Assembly (NCBI RefSeq): GCF_003173715.1
Contig: NZ_CP029550.1
Coordinates: forward strand, 3,121,001 to 3,185,000
Length of the DNA: 64,000 bases
Origin: Methylobacterium durans
Lineage (GTDB): Bacteria; Pseudomonadota; Alphaproteobacteria; Rhizobiales; Beijerinckiaceae
Reading direction: 5' to 3'
A model generated the notes under the pieces. That model worked only from the letters and a program-made list of their open reading frames with translations, had not been told where the DNA came from and ran no database searches. A program made the translations under genes and the position numbers. Below are positions 1 to 7,603 of the stretch, in pieces. Each line of letters begins with the position of its first letter. Position 1 is the first letter of the stretch.

Positions 1-98
1 CACTGGCGAGCTTCCTCGTCTCCGAGGAGGCGGCCTGGATCACCGGACAGATCATCGGCGCCGATGGCGGGCGGGCGATGCTGCGCACCAAGGGCTGA
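1..98 (+). CDS. Short-chain dehydrogenase/reductase, C-terminal end (partial)
   Basis: Only the last 31 codons are in the window (frame from base 3, stop TGA at 96-98). The visible tail LASFLVSEEAAWITGQ followed by IIGADGGRAM matches the end of classical SDR oxidoreductases, where the segment after the last helix carries an ITGQ-(x)n-DGG signature that closes the Rossmann fold. Catalytic Tyr/Lys and the cofactor glycine motif lie off the window, so substrate and cofactor cannot be judged. The gene ends five bases before the possible GTG start of the photolyase gene, suggesting co-transcription. Confidence 0.75.
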   Translation, partial: LASFLVSEEAAWITGQIIGADGGRAMLRTKG

Positions 99-173
99 GC
101 CGGTGGCGGGGGAAGCGCGCACCGCGCGCCGCGCATTCTGCGCTTCGTCCTCGGCGACCAGCTCCACCGGCGG

Positions 174-1700
174 GTGAGTTCGCTGACCGACCTCGACCCG
201 GACCGCGACGTGGTCCTGATCGTCGAGGTCGAGGCCGAGGCGACCTATGTTCGCCACCACAAGCAGAAGATCGCGTTCCTGTTCTCGGCGATGCGCCATT
301 TCGCGGCCGAACTCGCGGCCGAAGGGATCGCGGTCGATTACGTCCGCCTCGACGATGCGGGCAACACCGGCAGCTTCACGGGTGAGCTCGAACGCGCGGT
401 CGCCCGCCACAGGCCCGATCGGGTGGTGGTGACCGAGCCCGGCGAGTGGCGCGTCCTCGCAATGATGCGGGGCTGGCGGGACGATCTTCCCATCCCCGTC
501 GAGATCCGCGACGACAACCGATTCCTCTGCCCGCGGGCGGAATTCGCGGCCTGGGCCGGGGACAGGCGCAGCCTGCGCATGGAGACCTTTTACCAGGGCA
601 TGCGCCGCCGCACCGGCCTCCTGATGGAGGGGCCTGAGCCGGTCGGGGGCCAGTGGAACTTCGACGCCGACAATCGCAGGCGCCTGCCGAAGGGCCACGT
701 CCCGCCGCGCCGCCCCGGCTTCGCGCCGGACGCGATCACCCGAGAGGTGATCGACCTCGTGGCCGCGCGCTTCCCCGAGCATTTCGGCGACCTCGACGGC
801 TTCGCCTGGCCGGTGACGCGGTCGGACGCCCTTCAGGCGCTCAAGCACTTCGTCGCCGAGTGCCTGCCGACCTTCGGCGACTATCAGGACGCGATGCAGG
901 CGGGCGCTCCTTTCCTCTACCACGCGCTGCTGGCGCCGGCCCTCAATGCCGGCCTCCTCACGCCCGAGGAGGTCTGCCGCGCGGCCGAGCGGGCATTTCG
1001 CGCCGGCGACGTGCCGCTGAACTGCGCGGAGGGGTTCATCCGCCAGATCCTCGGCTGGCGGGAATACGTGCGCGGCCTCTACTGGGCGCGGATGCCGGAC
1101 TACGCCCGCACCAACGCGCTTGCCGCCACGCGCGACCTGCCCTGGTTCTACTGGTCGGGCGACACGCCGATGAACTGCCTCGCGCAGGTCGTCCGGGACA
1201 CGCGGGCGAACGCCTACGCCCACCACATCCAGCGCCTGATGGTGACGGGCAACTTCGCCCTGATCGCCGGGATCGCGCCGGCGCAGGTCGAGGAATGGTA
1301 CCTGATCGTCTTCGCCGACGCCTTCGAGTGGGTGGAACTGCCGAACGTCCACGGCATGGTGCTGTGGGCGGACGGGGGCGTGATGGGCTCTAAGCCCTAC
1401 GCGGCCTCGGGCGCCTACATCGACCGGATGTCGGATTATTGCGGGCCCTGCGCCTACGACGTGAAGCGGAAGGCCGGCCCCCGGGCCTGCCCGTTCAACT
1501 ACCTCTACTGGCACTTCCTGATGGAGAACGCGGAGCGTCTCGCGGGCAACCCGCGCCTCGCCATGCCCTACCGGACGCTGGCGAAGATGGGGGACCGGCG
1601 CCGGGCCGAGATCGCGGCGGATTCCGCCCGCTTCCTGTCCGGTCTCGCGGCGGAGCCGCCGCCGCCGGAGGGCCAGCTCGAACTCGGGTTCGGCGGCTAG
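174..1700 (+). CDS. FeS-containing cryptochrome/photolyase-related protein (PhrB type)
   Basis: The 508-residue product resembles the iron-sulfur bacterial cryptochrome/(6-4) photolyase group (PhrB/CryB), flavoproteins that repair UV photoproducts in DNA. The C-terminal half holds FAD-domain segments (LPWFYWSG, HHIQRLMVTGNFAL, EWVELPNVHGMV) and a cysteine cluster (CGPCAYDV then ACPFNYLYWHF) plus an earlier NCAEGF cysteine, as expected for the 4Fe-4S ligands. GTG at 174 is the first usual start in this frame, but it is too late: codons 138-173 in the same frame encode LRFVLGDQLHRR, the conserved N-terminal beta strand of the family. The true start is probably GTG at 103, restored if one G is missing from the G5 run at 108-112. 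ATT 135 or CTG 138 are weaker alternatives. Confidence 0.85.
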   Translation: MSSLTDLDPDRDVVLIVEVEAEATYVRHHKQKIAFLFSAMRHFAAELAAEGIAVDYVRLDDAGNTGSFTGELERAVARHRPDRVVVTEPGEWRVLAMMRGWRDDLPIPVEIRDDNRFLCPRAEFAAWAGDRRSLRMETFYQGMRRRTGLLMEGPEPVGGQWNFDADNRRRLPKGHVPPRRPGFAPDAITREVIDLVAARFPEHFGDLDGFAWPVTRSDALQALKHFVAECLPTFGDYQDAMQAGAPFLYHALLAPALNAGLLTPEEVCRAAERAFRAGDVPLNCAEGFIRQILGWREYVRGLYWARMPDYARTNALAATRDLPWFYWSGDTPMNCLAQVVRDTRANAYAHHIQRLMVTGNFALIAGIAPAQVEEWYLIVFADAFEWVELPNVHGMVLWADGGVMGSKPYAASGAYIDRMSDYCGPCAYDVKRKAGPRACPFNYLYWHFLMENAERLAGNPRLAMPYRTLAKMGDRRRAEIAADSARFLSGLAAEPPPPEGQLELGFGG

Positions 1701-1707
1701 CGCCGGC

Positions 1708-2436
1708 TTATTGCAGGTTCATCCAGAAGGTCAGCGAGAGGTAGGGGCTCGGGGCCGACCGCCCGCTCTCGAACTGCACACCGGCCGAGACCCGCATGTT
1801 GTAGCGCCAGAGCGGAACGTCGGTGGCGTGGAGGCCGAGATTCGCTTTGCCGTAGCCCGACCGGTCCGCGTAGAGGCTCGCCTCCGGGCCGAGAAAGGCG
1901 CCCCAGAGGCGGTAGCCGACGGCGAGGCGGCTCCACAGGTCGCCCCGGGCCGAGCCGAGGATCAGGGTGCCGTTGACGAGGGTGTCCGCGGTTGGGTGAG
2001 CCCAGATCTCGCCCTGCAGGCGCAGGCCGAAGCGCGCGGGCAGGAGGCCGATGCCGCCTCCGTCCATCAGCGCCTCGAGCGCGGCCTCGGGCCCCGAGTA
2101 GAGTGCAACGATGCCCCGATCGCCCGCCCATTGGTAGCCCGCGAGCGTCGAGGCCGAGGCGGTGTAGCGGGCGAGGCGCGCGACGAAGATCCGCGTCCCG
2201 CAGGCGCAGACGAGCGTCTCGAATCGGCGTCCGAAGCCGCCGCTCGCCAGGATCACGACGCCCGAGCCGCCGTGCCGGTCGAGATTGACCTTCACCCCGT
2301 TCGCCGCGAAGGAGGAGGGCGCCGCGTCGAGGCTGCCGAACACGACCGTACCGAGCGGGTAGCTCTCGCCGCGCGCGGGCTCGGCGGCGAGGAGAAGCGC
2401 GGCGGCGTATGCGGCAGACAGATGACGCCGTGTCAC
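1708..2436 (-). CDS. BcsS-like outer-membrane protein (cellulose biosynthesis BcsS family)
   Basis: The 242-residue protein starts at GTG 2436 with a cleavable signal peptide (MTRRHLSAAYAAALLLAAEPARG). The mature part alternates short polar and hydrophobic strands and ends in an aromatic-terminated strand (PYLSLTFWMNLQ), typical of an outer-membrane beta barrel. Overall length and features such as the W-GDRG and YRLWGAFLGPEASLY segments resemble the BcsS family common in Methylobacterium and relatives, linked by name to cellulose synthesis. No bcs synthase gene is in the window, so a role in polysaccharide export is only an inference. It is convergent with the photolyase gene, seven bases apart. 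Confidence 0.65.
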   Translation of the reverse strand: MTRRHLSAAYAAALLLAAEPARGESYPLGTVVFGSLDAAPSSFAANGVKVNLDRHGGSGVVILASGGFGRRFETLVCACGTRIFVARLARYTASASTLAGYQWAGDRGIVALYSGPEAALEALMDGGGIGLLPARFGLRLQGEIWAHPTADTLVNGTLILGSARGDLWSRLAVGYRLWGAFLGPEASLYADRSGYGKANLGLHATDVPLWRYNMRVSAGVQFESGRSAPSPYLSLTFWMNLQ

Positions 2437-2771
2437 CGGAGACTCGCACCGATCGAATTCGGATCAGTGTAGTCTTGCGCGCCTCGATTTCGCCAGAGAT
2501 GCGACGCATTTCATGGGCAGGGACGAGGAATTATTTCTGGTTGTTTCAAGTGGGCGGCAGATCATCCGGTCGACATGATTGAAGAGAACCTGAAGTCGGA
2601 TTTTTCCGGCGTCGATAACTTCAGCGACGCGTTCTCCGACGAGGATGCACGGGTTTCCGCACGTTCTGCGGGCACCGCCGAGGCGGTTCCGCCAGGTGCG
2701 CTGGCGCGCTTGGCGCATGAACCGAACTCGGCTAGAGCCGCGCCCGGGACAGCAGCCAGCGGCCGAACCCC
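2437..2771. other. Intergenic region between bcsS-like and exoD-like genes
   Basis: This 335-base divergent spacer holds short open frames on both strands but none has family-like composition or a convincing ribosome site. The part from about 2490 to 2640 is less GC-rich than its surroundings (for example GATTGAAGAGAACC, TCGATAACTTCAG), which fits promoters for the two divergent genes. No clear -35/-10 pair or operator was recognised. Confidence 0.4.
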
Positions 2772-3374
2772 TTGTATTCCGGTGCCCGAACTTCCGACGT
2801 CCTCACCGTGCTCGCGAGCCAGGAGGGGGAAAGGCTGACCGTCGGCGACATCGTCGCCGTGCTGCGGGACCGCGCCTTCGCGCTGCTCGTCGTCATCCTG
2901 GGCCTGCCGAACTGCCTGCCGATGCCGCCGCCGATCCCGCTGATCTGCGGTCTGCTGCTGCTCCTCGTGGCGGTGCAGATCGCCGCCGGCATGTCGGCGC
3001 CCTGGCTGCCGCGGGCGCTGCTCGGCCGCTCCATCGCGCGCAGCGACGTGGAGCGGGCCGTCAACCGCGCCGTGCCCCTGCTGCGGCGGCTGGAGCGCTG
3101 GTCGCGCCCGCGCATGGCCGTGTTCGAGACCGCGATCGGCATGCGCGGGATGGGGCTGATCCTGCTGACGCTGGCGATGGCGCTGATCGTCGCCGCGCCC
3201 GTGGTCGGGCAGATCCCGCTCGGGCTCGCGGTCTGCCTCGTCGGGCTCGGGCTCGTGGAGCGGGACGGGATCGTCGTCCTCGTCGGGCTCGGCATCGGCA
3301 CGCTCGGCGTCGCGCTGAATGCCGGCTTCGTCTACGCGATCGTCTCCGGCATCATGAGCCTGTTCAGCCTCTAA
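2772..3374 (+). CDS. ExoD-like exopolysaccharide synthesis protein
   Basis: The product (200 residues, TTG start) is an integral membrane protein with about four hydrophobic segments. Its layout matches the ExoD family: an N-terminal LTVGDIVAVLRDRAFALLVVIL segment (shown here in pieces: LTVGDIV, DRAFALLVVIL), a short helical pair with LPNCLPMPPPIPLICG, a charged loop (RSIARSDVERAVNR) and a C-terminal hydrophobic pair. ExoD was first linked to exopolysaccharide production and alkali tolerance in Rhizobium; its biochemical role is not settled. TTG at 2772 gives the expected family N-terminus. The downstream neighbour would be znuB, ten bases away and convergent, if the IS630 element were absent. 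Confidence 0.8.
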   Translation: MYSGARTSDVLTVLASQEGERLTVGDIVAVLRDRAFALLVVILGLPNCLPMPPPIPLICGLLLLLVAVQIAAGMSAPWLPRALLGRSIARSDVERAVNRAVPLLRRLERWSRPRMAVFETAIGMRGMGLILLTLAMALIVAAPVVGQIPLGLAVCLVGLGLVERDGIVVLVGLGIGTLGVALNAGFVYAIVSGIMSLFSL

Positions 3375-3383
3375 AGGGCGTCT

Positions 3384-4548
3384 TATACCAATCGGTGGTG
3401 ATCATAACTGATAGGCCCAGTCACGCAGGCCGATGGACATGATCTTCCAAGGCTGGTCGATGAACCGGTTCCAGACCTGACAGCACTGCTCGACAATGTC
3501 CTCGTAGGACGAGAAGACGCGGTCGCCGAGCCAGTTGTCGCGCAGGAACTGCCAGACATTCTCGACCGGGTTGAGTTCCGGGGCGCAGGCTGGCAGCGGC
3601 AGCAGGGTGATGTTGGCGGGCACGACGAGGTCGTGGGCGACGTGCCAGCCCGCCCCATCGAGGATCAGCACGGCGTGGGCGCCTTCCTCGACGCTGCAGC
3701 TGATCTCCCTGAGGTGCTCGTTCATCGCCGCGGTATCGCATCTCGGCATGATGAGGCCGGCACCCTTGCCCTTCTCGGGACAGATCGCTCCGAAGATGTA
3801 GGCGTGGGCCGTACGTTGGTCCTTGGGCGCCGAGGGCCGGCTGCCGCGGCGCGCCCAGCGGCGGGGCAGCGTGTTCTTCTGGCCGACCCGAGCCTCGTCT
3901 GACCACCACACCTCGATGGCCGCGCCAGCCGGCAGCCGGGCTCGGATCGCCCTCACCTCGGCTGGCAAGTTTTTTTGAAGGCTGCCAGTGCGGCCGGGTC
4001 CTGCTCATGATGGCGCGGGCGTGCCGACAGCTTGCGGAAGCCGAGTTGTTTCACCGTGCGGCCCACCGTGCTCTCGTCCAGGCTCACGCCGAAGCTGGCG
4101 TAGATCCAGGCGGCGAGATCCTTCAGCCGCCAGCGCACCACGCCGTGTCGATCCGGGTCCGGCCCGCTCTCGACGATCTGCGCCAGCGCTTGACGCTGCG
4201 CATCGCTCAACTTGGCTGGGTTGCCCGGGGCCTTGCGGTTGATCAGCCCGGCCGGGCCAGCTGCGTTGAAGGCGAGCACCCAATCGCGCACCGTCTGCAA
4301 CCCTACCACCCCGATCCGAGCCGCATCCGTGCGGCTGCCGCCCTCGTAGATCTCGGCCAGCGCCAGCAGCCGGCGGCTCTGGCCCGCGTCTCGGCTGGCC
4401 TTGGCCAGACGTCGAAGATCGTCGGCGTTGAAATCCTCACGCAGAGCAACCGCAGCGGACATGGCAAACCCTCCCGGTTTGCCTCATCGAACCAGATCCG
4501 CCGCCGATACGAAACCTCGTGAGTCGCTATCACCGTCGACCGGTATTA
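3384..4548 (-). mobile_element. IS630-family insertion sequence, apparently intact
   Basis: An element of about 1.16 kb lies between exoD-like and znuB genes. Its ends are imperfect inverted repeats: left end TATACCAATCGGTGGTGAT, right end read inward AATACCGGTCGACGGTGAT. TA dinucleotides sit at both borders (3384-3385 and 4547-4548), as expected for the TA target duplication of IS630/Tc1-type transposition. It carries one transposase gene in two overlapping frames joined by a run of seven A residues. Removing one TA and the element rejoins the flanks into a compact convergent gene pair. Border positions are accurate to a base or two. Confidence 0.85.
3402..4462 (-). CDS. IS630 family transposase (programmed frameshift, two frames)
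   Basis: The upstream frame (4462 to 3953, 169 residues) carries the N-terminal helix-turn-helix DNA-binding part (for example SRTDAARIGVVGLQTVRDWV and the second domain RWRLKDLAAWI). The downstream frame (up to 3402) carries the DDE nuclease. The three catalytic acids are visible as WWSDEARVG, LILDGAGWH and PELNPVENVWQ. The frames overlap at CAAAAAAAC (minus strand, complement of the T7 at about 3967-3974). A -1 shift there turns AAFKKTCQPR-stop into AAFKKNLPAEVRAIRA, giving one fused transposase, the usual IS630 expression mode. The DDE residues are intact, so the copy could be active. Confidence 0.88.
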
Positions 4549-5412
4549 CGCCTCCAGGTGGCGCGGGCGCACGAGGCGGTAGACGAGTCCGCCGCGCGGT
4601 CCGACCATCATCGAGACGAGGTAGAGGGCCCCCGCCGCCAGCACGATGGCGGGGCCGGTGGGCAGGTCGGCGTGGTAGGACAGGCTGAGGCCGACGACGC
4701 TCGCCAGCACCGCGACCAGCATCGAGACCGGGATCAGGCCGCTGAGGTCGGAGGCCCAGAAGCGGGCGGTGACGGCGGGCAGGAGCATCAGGCCGACCGC
4801 GAGCAGCGTCCCGAGCGCCTGGAAGCCGCCGACGAGGTTCATCACCACGAGGCCGAGGAAGGCGAGGTGGACCGGGCCTCCGGCGCGGCTCACGGTGCGC
4901 AGGAAGAGCGGGTCGACGCATTCCATCACCAGGGGCCGGTAGAGGGCGGCGAGCACCAGGAGCGTCACGGTGGCGATGCCGCCGAGGAGGAGCAGGGCCG
5001 GGTCGTCGAGGGCCAGCACCGTGCCGAACAGGATGTGCAGGAGGTCGATCTGAGAGCCCCGCAGGGAGACGAGGAGGACACCGGCGGCGAGCGAGATGAG
5101 GTAGAAGGCGGCGAGGCTCGCATCCTCCTTCAGCACCGTCGAGCGTGTGACGAGGCCGGCGAGCAGCGCCACCGCGAGGCCGGCCGCGAGGCCGCCGAGG
5201 GTCATCGCCGGCAGCGACAGGCCGGCGACGAGGAAGCCGGCCGCGGCGCCCGGCAGGATGGCGTGGCTCATCGCCTCGCTCATCAGGCTCATCCGGCGCA
5301 GCATCAGGAAGACGCCGATCGGTGGGGCCGAGAGCGAGAGCGCGAGGCAGCCCGCCAGCGCCCGGCGCATGAAGCCGAACTCGAGGAACGGGCCGAGGAC
5401 GAGGTCGATCAC
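4546..5412 (-). CDS. znuB: Zinc/metal ABC transporter permease ZnuB
   Basis: A 288-residue polytopic protein of the ABC-3 permease family, with eight or so hydrophobic helices and the family segment LMSEAMSHAILPG near residue 44. It would form the membrane channel for zinc import together with ZnuC and a periplasmic binding protein not found here. The start overlaps the end of znuC by four bases (ATGA), so translation is coupled. Its TAA stop lies on the TA target copy of the IS630 element; the third base comes from the element, and the rejoined pre-insertion sequence would also read TAA. Confidence 0.88.
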   Translation of the reverse strand: MIDLVLGPFLEFGFMRRALAGCLALSLSAPPIGVFLMLRRMSLMSEAMSHAILPGAAAGFLVAGLSLPAMTLGGLAAGLAVALLAGLVTRSTVLKEDASLAAFYLISLAAGVLLVSLRGSQIDLLHILFGTVLALDDPALLLLGGIATVTLLVLAALYRPLVMECVDPLFLRTVSRAGGPVHLAFLGLVVMNLVGGFQALGTLLAVGLMLLPAVTARFWASDLSGLIPVSMLVAVLASVVGLSLSYHADLPTGPAIVLAAGALYLVSMMVGPRGGLVYRLVRPRHLEA

Positions 5413-6335
5413 GAGGCGCTCCGGTGGCGGTGGCGCGCGTGATCGTGCTCCGGCGCGCCGCCGGGATGGTCGTGAGCGATCACGGCGCGGACATCGCCGC
5501 GTTGATCGCGATCATGCCCGTTCGCGTGTTCGTGCGCGTGTTCGTGCGCGTGATCGTGACCATGCGCGTGATCGTGTTCGTGCGCGCTCGCATGGCTGCG
5601 GGCGCAGATGGCGGCGTTCTCGTCCCAGGCCTCCGAGAGGCGGGTCGCGCGGGCGAGGTTTCCGGGCGTGAGCACGGCGGCGGTCGGCCCCCAGGCCACG
5701 GGCTCGCGGGCGAGCAGCAGCGTCGTGGGGAAGTGGGCGCGCACCTGCCCGAGGTCGTGCAGCGCGGCGACGATCGTCCGCCCCTGGCGGTGCCAGCCCC
5801 GGATCAGGCCGACGAGATCCTCGGTGGTGCGCGCATCGACGCCGGTGAAGGGCTCGTCGAGCAGGATGATGCCGGCATCCTGCAGGATGAGGCGGGCGAA
5901 CAGGGCCCGCTGGAACTGCCCGCCCGACAGCGTGCCGATCGCCCGGTCCTCGAAACCGTCGAGGCCGACCGCGGCGAGGGCGGCGCGCACCTCGCCCCGG
6001 GCCCGCTTCAGGCTGGCCCAGGGCCCGAGCCGGCGCCACAGGCCCATGCTGGCGAGGTCGAGGACGCTCAAGGGGAAGCTGCGGTCGATCTCGTCCGCCT
6101 GCGGCAGGTAGGCGATGGCGCCGCGGTCGCGCTCGATCCGCCCGTCGAGGCTCGCGATCTCGCCGACGATGCCCTTCAGGAGCGTCGACTTGCCGGCCCC
6201 GTTCGGCCCGACGAGGGCGAGGAGGTCGCCCCGCGGGATCGTGCCGTCGAGGTGATGCACGGCCGGGTGCCGGTCGTAGCCGAGGGTCAGCCCGTCGAAG
6301 GCGACGGCGCCGGGCCCGCTCACCGGAGCGCCCAC
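5409..6335 (-). CDS. znuC: Zinc/metal ABC transporter ATP-binding protein ZnuC
   Basis: The 308-residue ATPase has Walker A GPNGAGKST, ABC signature LSGGQFQRALFAR, Walker B IILLDEPFTGVD and the switch His in AALHDLGQVRAHF. It powers metal import with ZnuB. An unusual C-terminal extension of about 70 residues is rich in His and Asp (repeats of HDHAH, HEHAH and similar), suggesting metal storage or sensing on the cytoplasmic side. The gene is translationally coupled to znuB and faces away from zur. GTG at 6335 is used; GTG at 6323 is an alternative. Confidence 0.88.
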   Translation of the reverse strand: MGAPVSGPGAVAFDGLTLGYDRHPAVHHLDGTIPRGDLLALVGPNGAGKSTLLKGIVGEIASLDGRIERDRGAIAYLPQADEIDRSFPLSVLDLASMGLWRRLGPWASLKRARGEVRAALAAVGLDGFEDRAIGTLSGGQFQRALFARLILQDAGIILLDEPFTGVDARTTEDLVGLIRGWHRQGRTIVAALHDLGQVRAHFPTTLLLAREPVAWGPTAAVLTPGNLARATRLSEAWDENAAICARSHASAHEHDHAHGHDHAHEHAHEHANGHDRDQRGDVRAVIAHDHPGGAPEHDHARHRHRSAS

Positions 6336-6481
6336 AGGATCACGCCCCAGAGCCCGCCCGCGCAGGCGGCCGCGAGCGCGAGCCGGAGGCCGAGCCCGGC
6401 GCGGAACAGCGAGGCGCGCGGCAGCGACAGGTGGGACGAGGCCGAGCGGGACGGGGGTTGGGGCCGGTCGGTGCGGGTCAC
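6320..6481 (-). CDS. Small putative membrane protein upstream of znuC
   Basis: A possible 53-residue protein starting at GTG 6481 and overlapping the start of znuC by 16 bases. It has a basic, Ser/Pro-rich N-terminus and one C-terminal hydrophobic helix (LGLRLALAAACAGGLWGVIL) ending in ALR. The frame stays open further upstream to 6616, but that longer start lies inside the candidate Zur operator, so the shorter start is preferred. No family recognised. It would be the first gene of the zinc-uptake transcript if real. Confidence 0.4.
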   Translation of the reverse strand: MTRTDRPQPPSRSASSHLSLPRASLFRAGLGLRLALAAACAGGLWGVILWALR

Positions 6482-6600
6482 GTCGGGGTCGGTTCCGGGG
6501 CGCGGCGACGGGCGCCGGGGGCGGGCGTCCCGCTCGCCGGCTCGCCGGTTCGCGCGATGGACGAATTGCCGGGATCGGGCCGGAGCCCTATAGTCCCGGC

Positions 6601-6615
6601 TGATACACTGTAACA
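6601..6615. promoter_or_regulatory. Candidate Zur operator in the znuCB/zur divergent region
   Basis: TGATACACTGTAACA is a 15-bp near-perfect inverted repeat (half sites TGATACA and TGTTACA around a central base). It resembles the alphaproteobacterial Zur box type GTTATA-ATAAC more than any Fur box. It lies 29 bases upstream of the zur start and about 120 bases upstream of the znuC side, where a zinc-responsive repressor could control both directions. Site recognition is by eye only. Confidence 0.6.
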
Positions 6616-6643
6616 CCCTCGGAGTTCAATCGGGACGGGCGCC

Positions 6644-7159
6644 GTGACGGAGCACAGCCATCAGCACGGGGCCGGGCACGGCGGATCGCACGGCGAGTCG
6701 GGCTGCTGCGGCGGCGCGGACGTGGTGGAGCGGGCCGAGCGCCTCTGCCGCGAGCGCGACCTGCAATTCACGCGGCTGCGCCGGGAGGTGCTGCAGGCGG
6801 TGGCCGAGGCCGGGCGCCCGCTCGGCGCCTACGACATCGCCGAGCGCCTGAGCGGGGGCGGCCGGCGCGTCGCCGCGGTCTCGGTCTACCGCGCCCTCGA
6901 CTTCCTGACCGAGCACGACCTCGTCCACCGCATCGCGAGCCGCAACGCCTTCGTCCCCTGCGCCCACACCCACGGCGAGGGGGCGGGTCTCGTCTTCATG
7001 ATCTGCCGCAGCTGCGGCGGCATCGACGAGACCACCTCGCCCGAGATCGAGGACCAGCTCGGGCGCACCCTGGCGCGGGCCGGCTTCCGCCCGGCGAGCC
7101 GCATTCTCGAAGTCGAGGGCGAGTGCGAGGCCTGCCTGCAGCGCGAGGCTATGGCGTAG
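6644..7159 (+). CDS. zur: Fur-family transcriptional regulator, likely Zur (zinc uptake)
   Basis: 171 residues, GTG start. The N-terminus is unusual: a His/Gly/Cys-rich leader (HSHQHGAGHGG, ESGCCGG) before the winged helix (residues about 30-105, including LQFTRLRREVLQ and VSVYRALDFL). The dimerisation part holds the regulatory ligand segment (RNAFVPCAHTHGEG) and two CxxC pairs (CRSCGG and CEACLQ) for structural zinc. Divergence from znuC-znuB with a shared palindrome supports Zur rather than Fur or Mur. The His-rich leader could act as an extra metal-binding arm; this is an inference. Confidence 0.88.
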   Translation: MTEHSHQHGAGHGGSHGESGCCGGADVVERAERLCRERDLQFTRLRREVLQAVAEAGRPLGAYDIAERLSGGGRRVAAVSVYRALDFLTEHDLVHRIASRNAFVPCAHTHGEGAGLVFMICRSCGGIDETTSPEIEDQLGRTLARAGFRPASRILEVEGECEACLQREAMA

Positions 7160-7603
7160 GACGGAGCCCGTCTCCGCCGACGCGCTCCCCTGATCTCCAC
7201 CTTTCGTTCGGGGCCTCGCCGGAGAGGCGCGTCCGCACCCGGAATCCGATCGGTCGCGGAGAGGCAGGCGCGCGGCCGATCCCTGAGATGAACCCGGCGC
7301 GCCGGCCTCGCTGACGGGCTCGTGCCGCGTCCCGTAGCCGTCCGACGCCCGGTCGAGGCTCGCGAGACGCGCGATCCGCCCTCTCCCCCCTCGGCGCATC
7401 CGAGCCCGCAAGCCAGCCCCGGGAGCGAGTGTGATGCCGCTCACAGTTTCAGGCCGCGCGCTGCTTTAAACACATCATCGCTGGGTGAATGAATGTGTTT
7501 GTTCAGCTGAAGCAAGCAGCGGGCGCACTGAGCATTCAATCTGCACTCGAACCAGTTCTCAATCATCCGGGCTTTGGGCCAACACAATCGAAGGAAACAT
7601 ACC
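7160..7603. other. Intergenic region upstream of the RTX gene
   Basis: A 444-base non-coding stretch. The first 280 bases are GC-rich and featureless apart from short palindromes. From about 7435 the composition drops sharply in GC, and an inverted repeat AAACACAT (7468-7475) / ATGTGTTT (7493-7500) and a palindrome TTCAGCTGAA (7502-7511) appear. The last part gives GAAGGAAACATACC before the ATG at 7604, a good ribosome site. The AT-rich part is likely the RTX promoter and leader. Confidence 0.5.
7468..7500. promoter_or_regulatory. Inverted repeat in the RTX gene upstream region (possible operator)
   Basis: Perfect 8-bp arms AAACACAT and ATGTGTTT are separated by 17 bases, about 104 bases before the RTX start codon and next to the palindrome TTCAGCTGAA. 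The centre-to-centre distance of the arms (25 bp) is compatible with a dimeric regulator or a short RNA hairpin. No known regulator motif was matched. Confidence 0.35.

Noticed and set aside
2464..2718. Short minus-strand open frame in the bcsS-exoD spacer
   Set aside because: Its product has no domain, no ribosome site and atypical composition. The region reads better as divergent promoters.
4519..5442. 307-residue plus-strand frame opposite znuB
   Set aside because: It is Glu/Arg/His-rich shadow sequence. ZnuB on the minus strand has the ABC-3 fold and is coupled to znuC.
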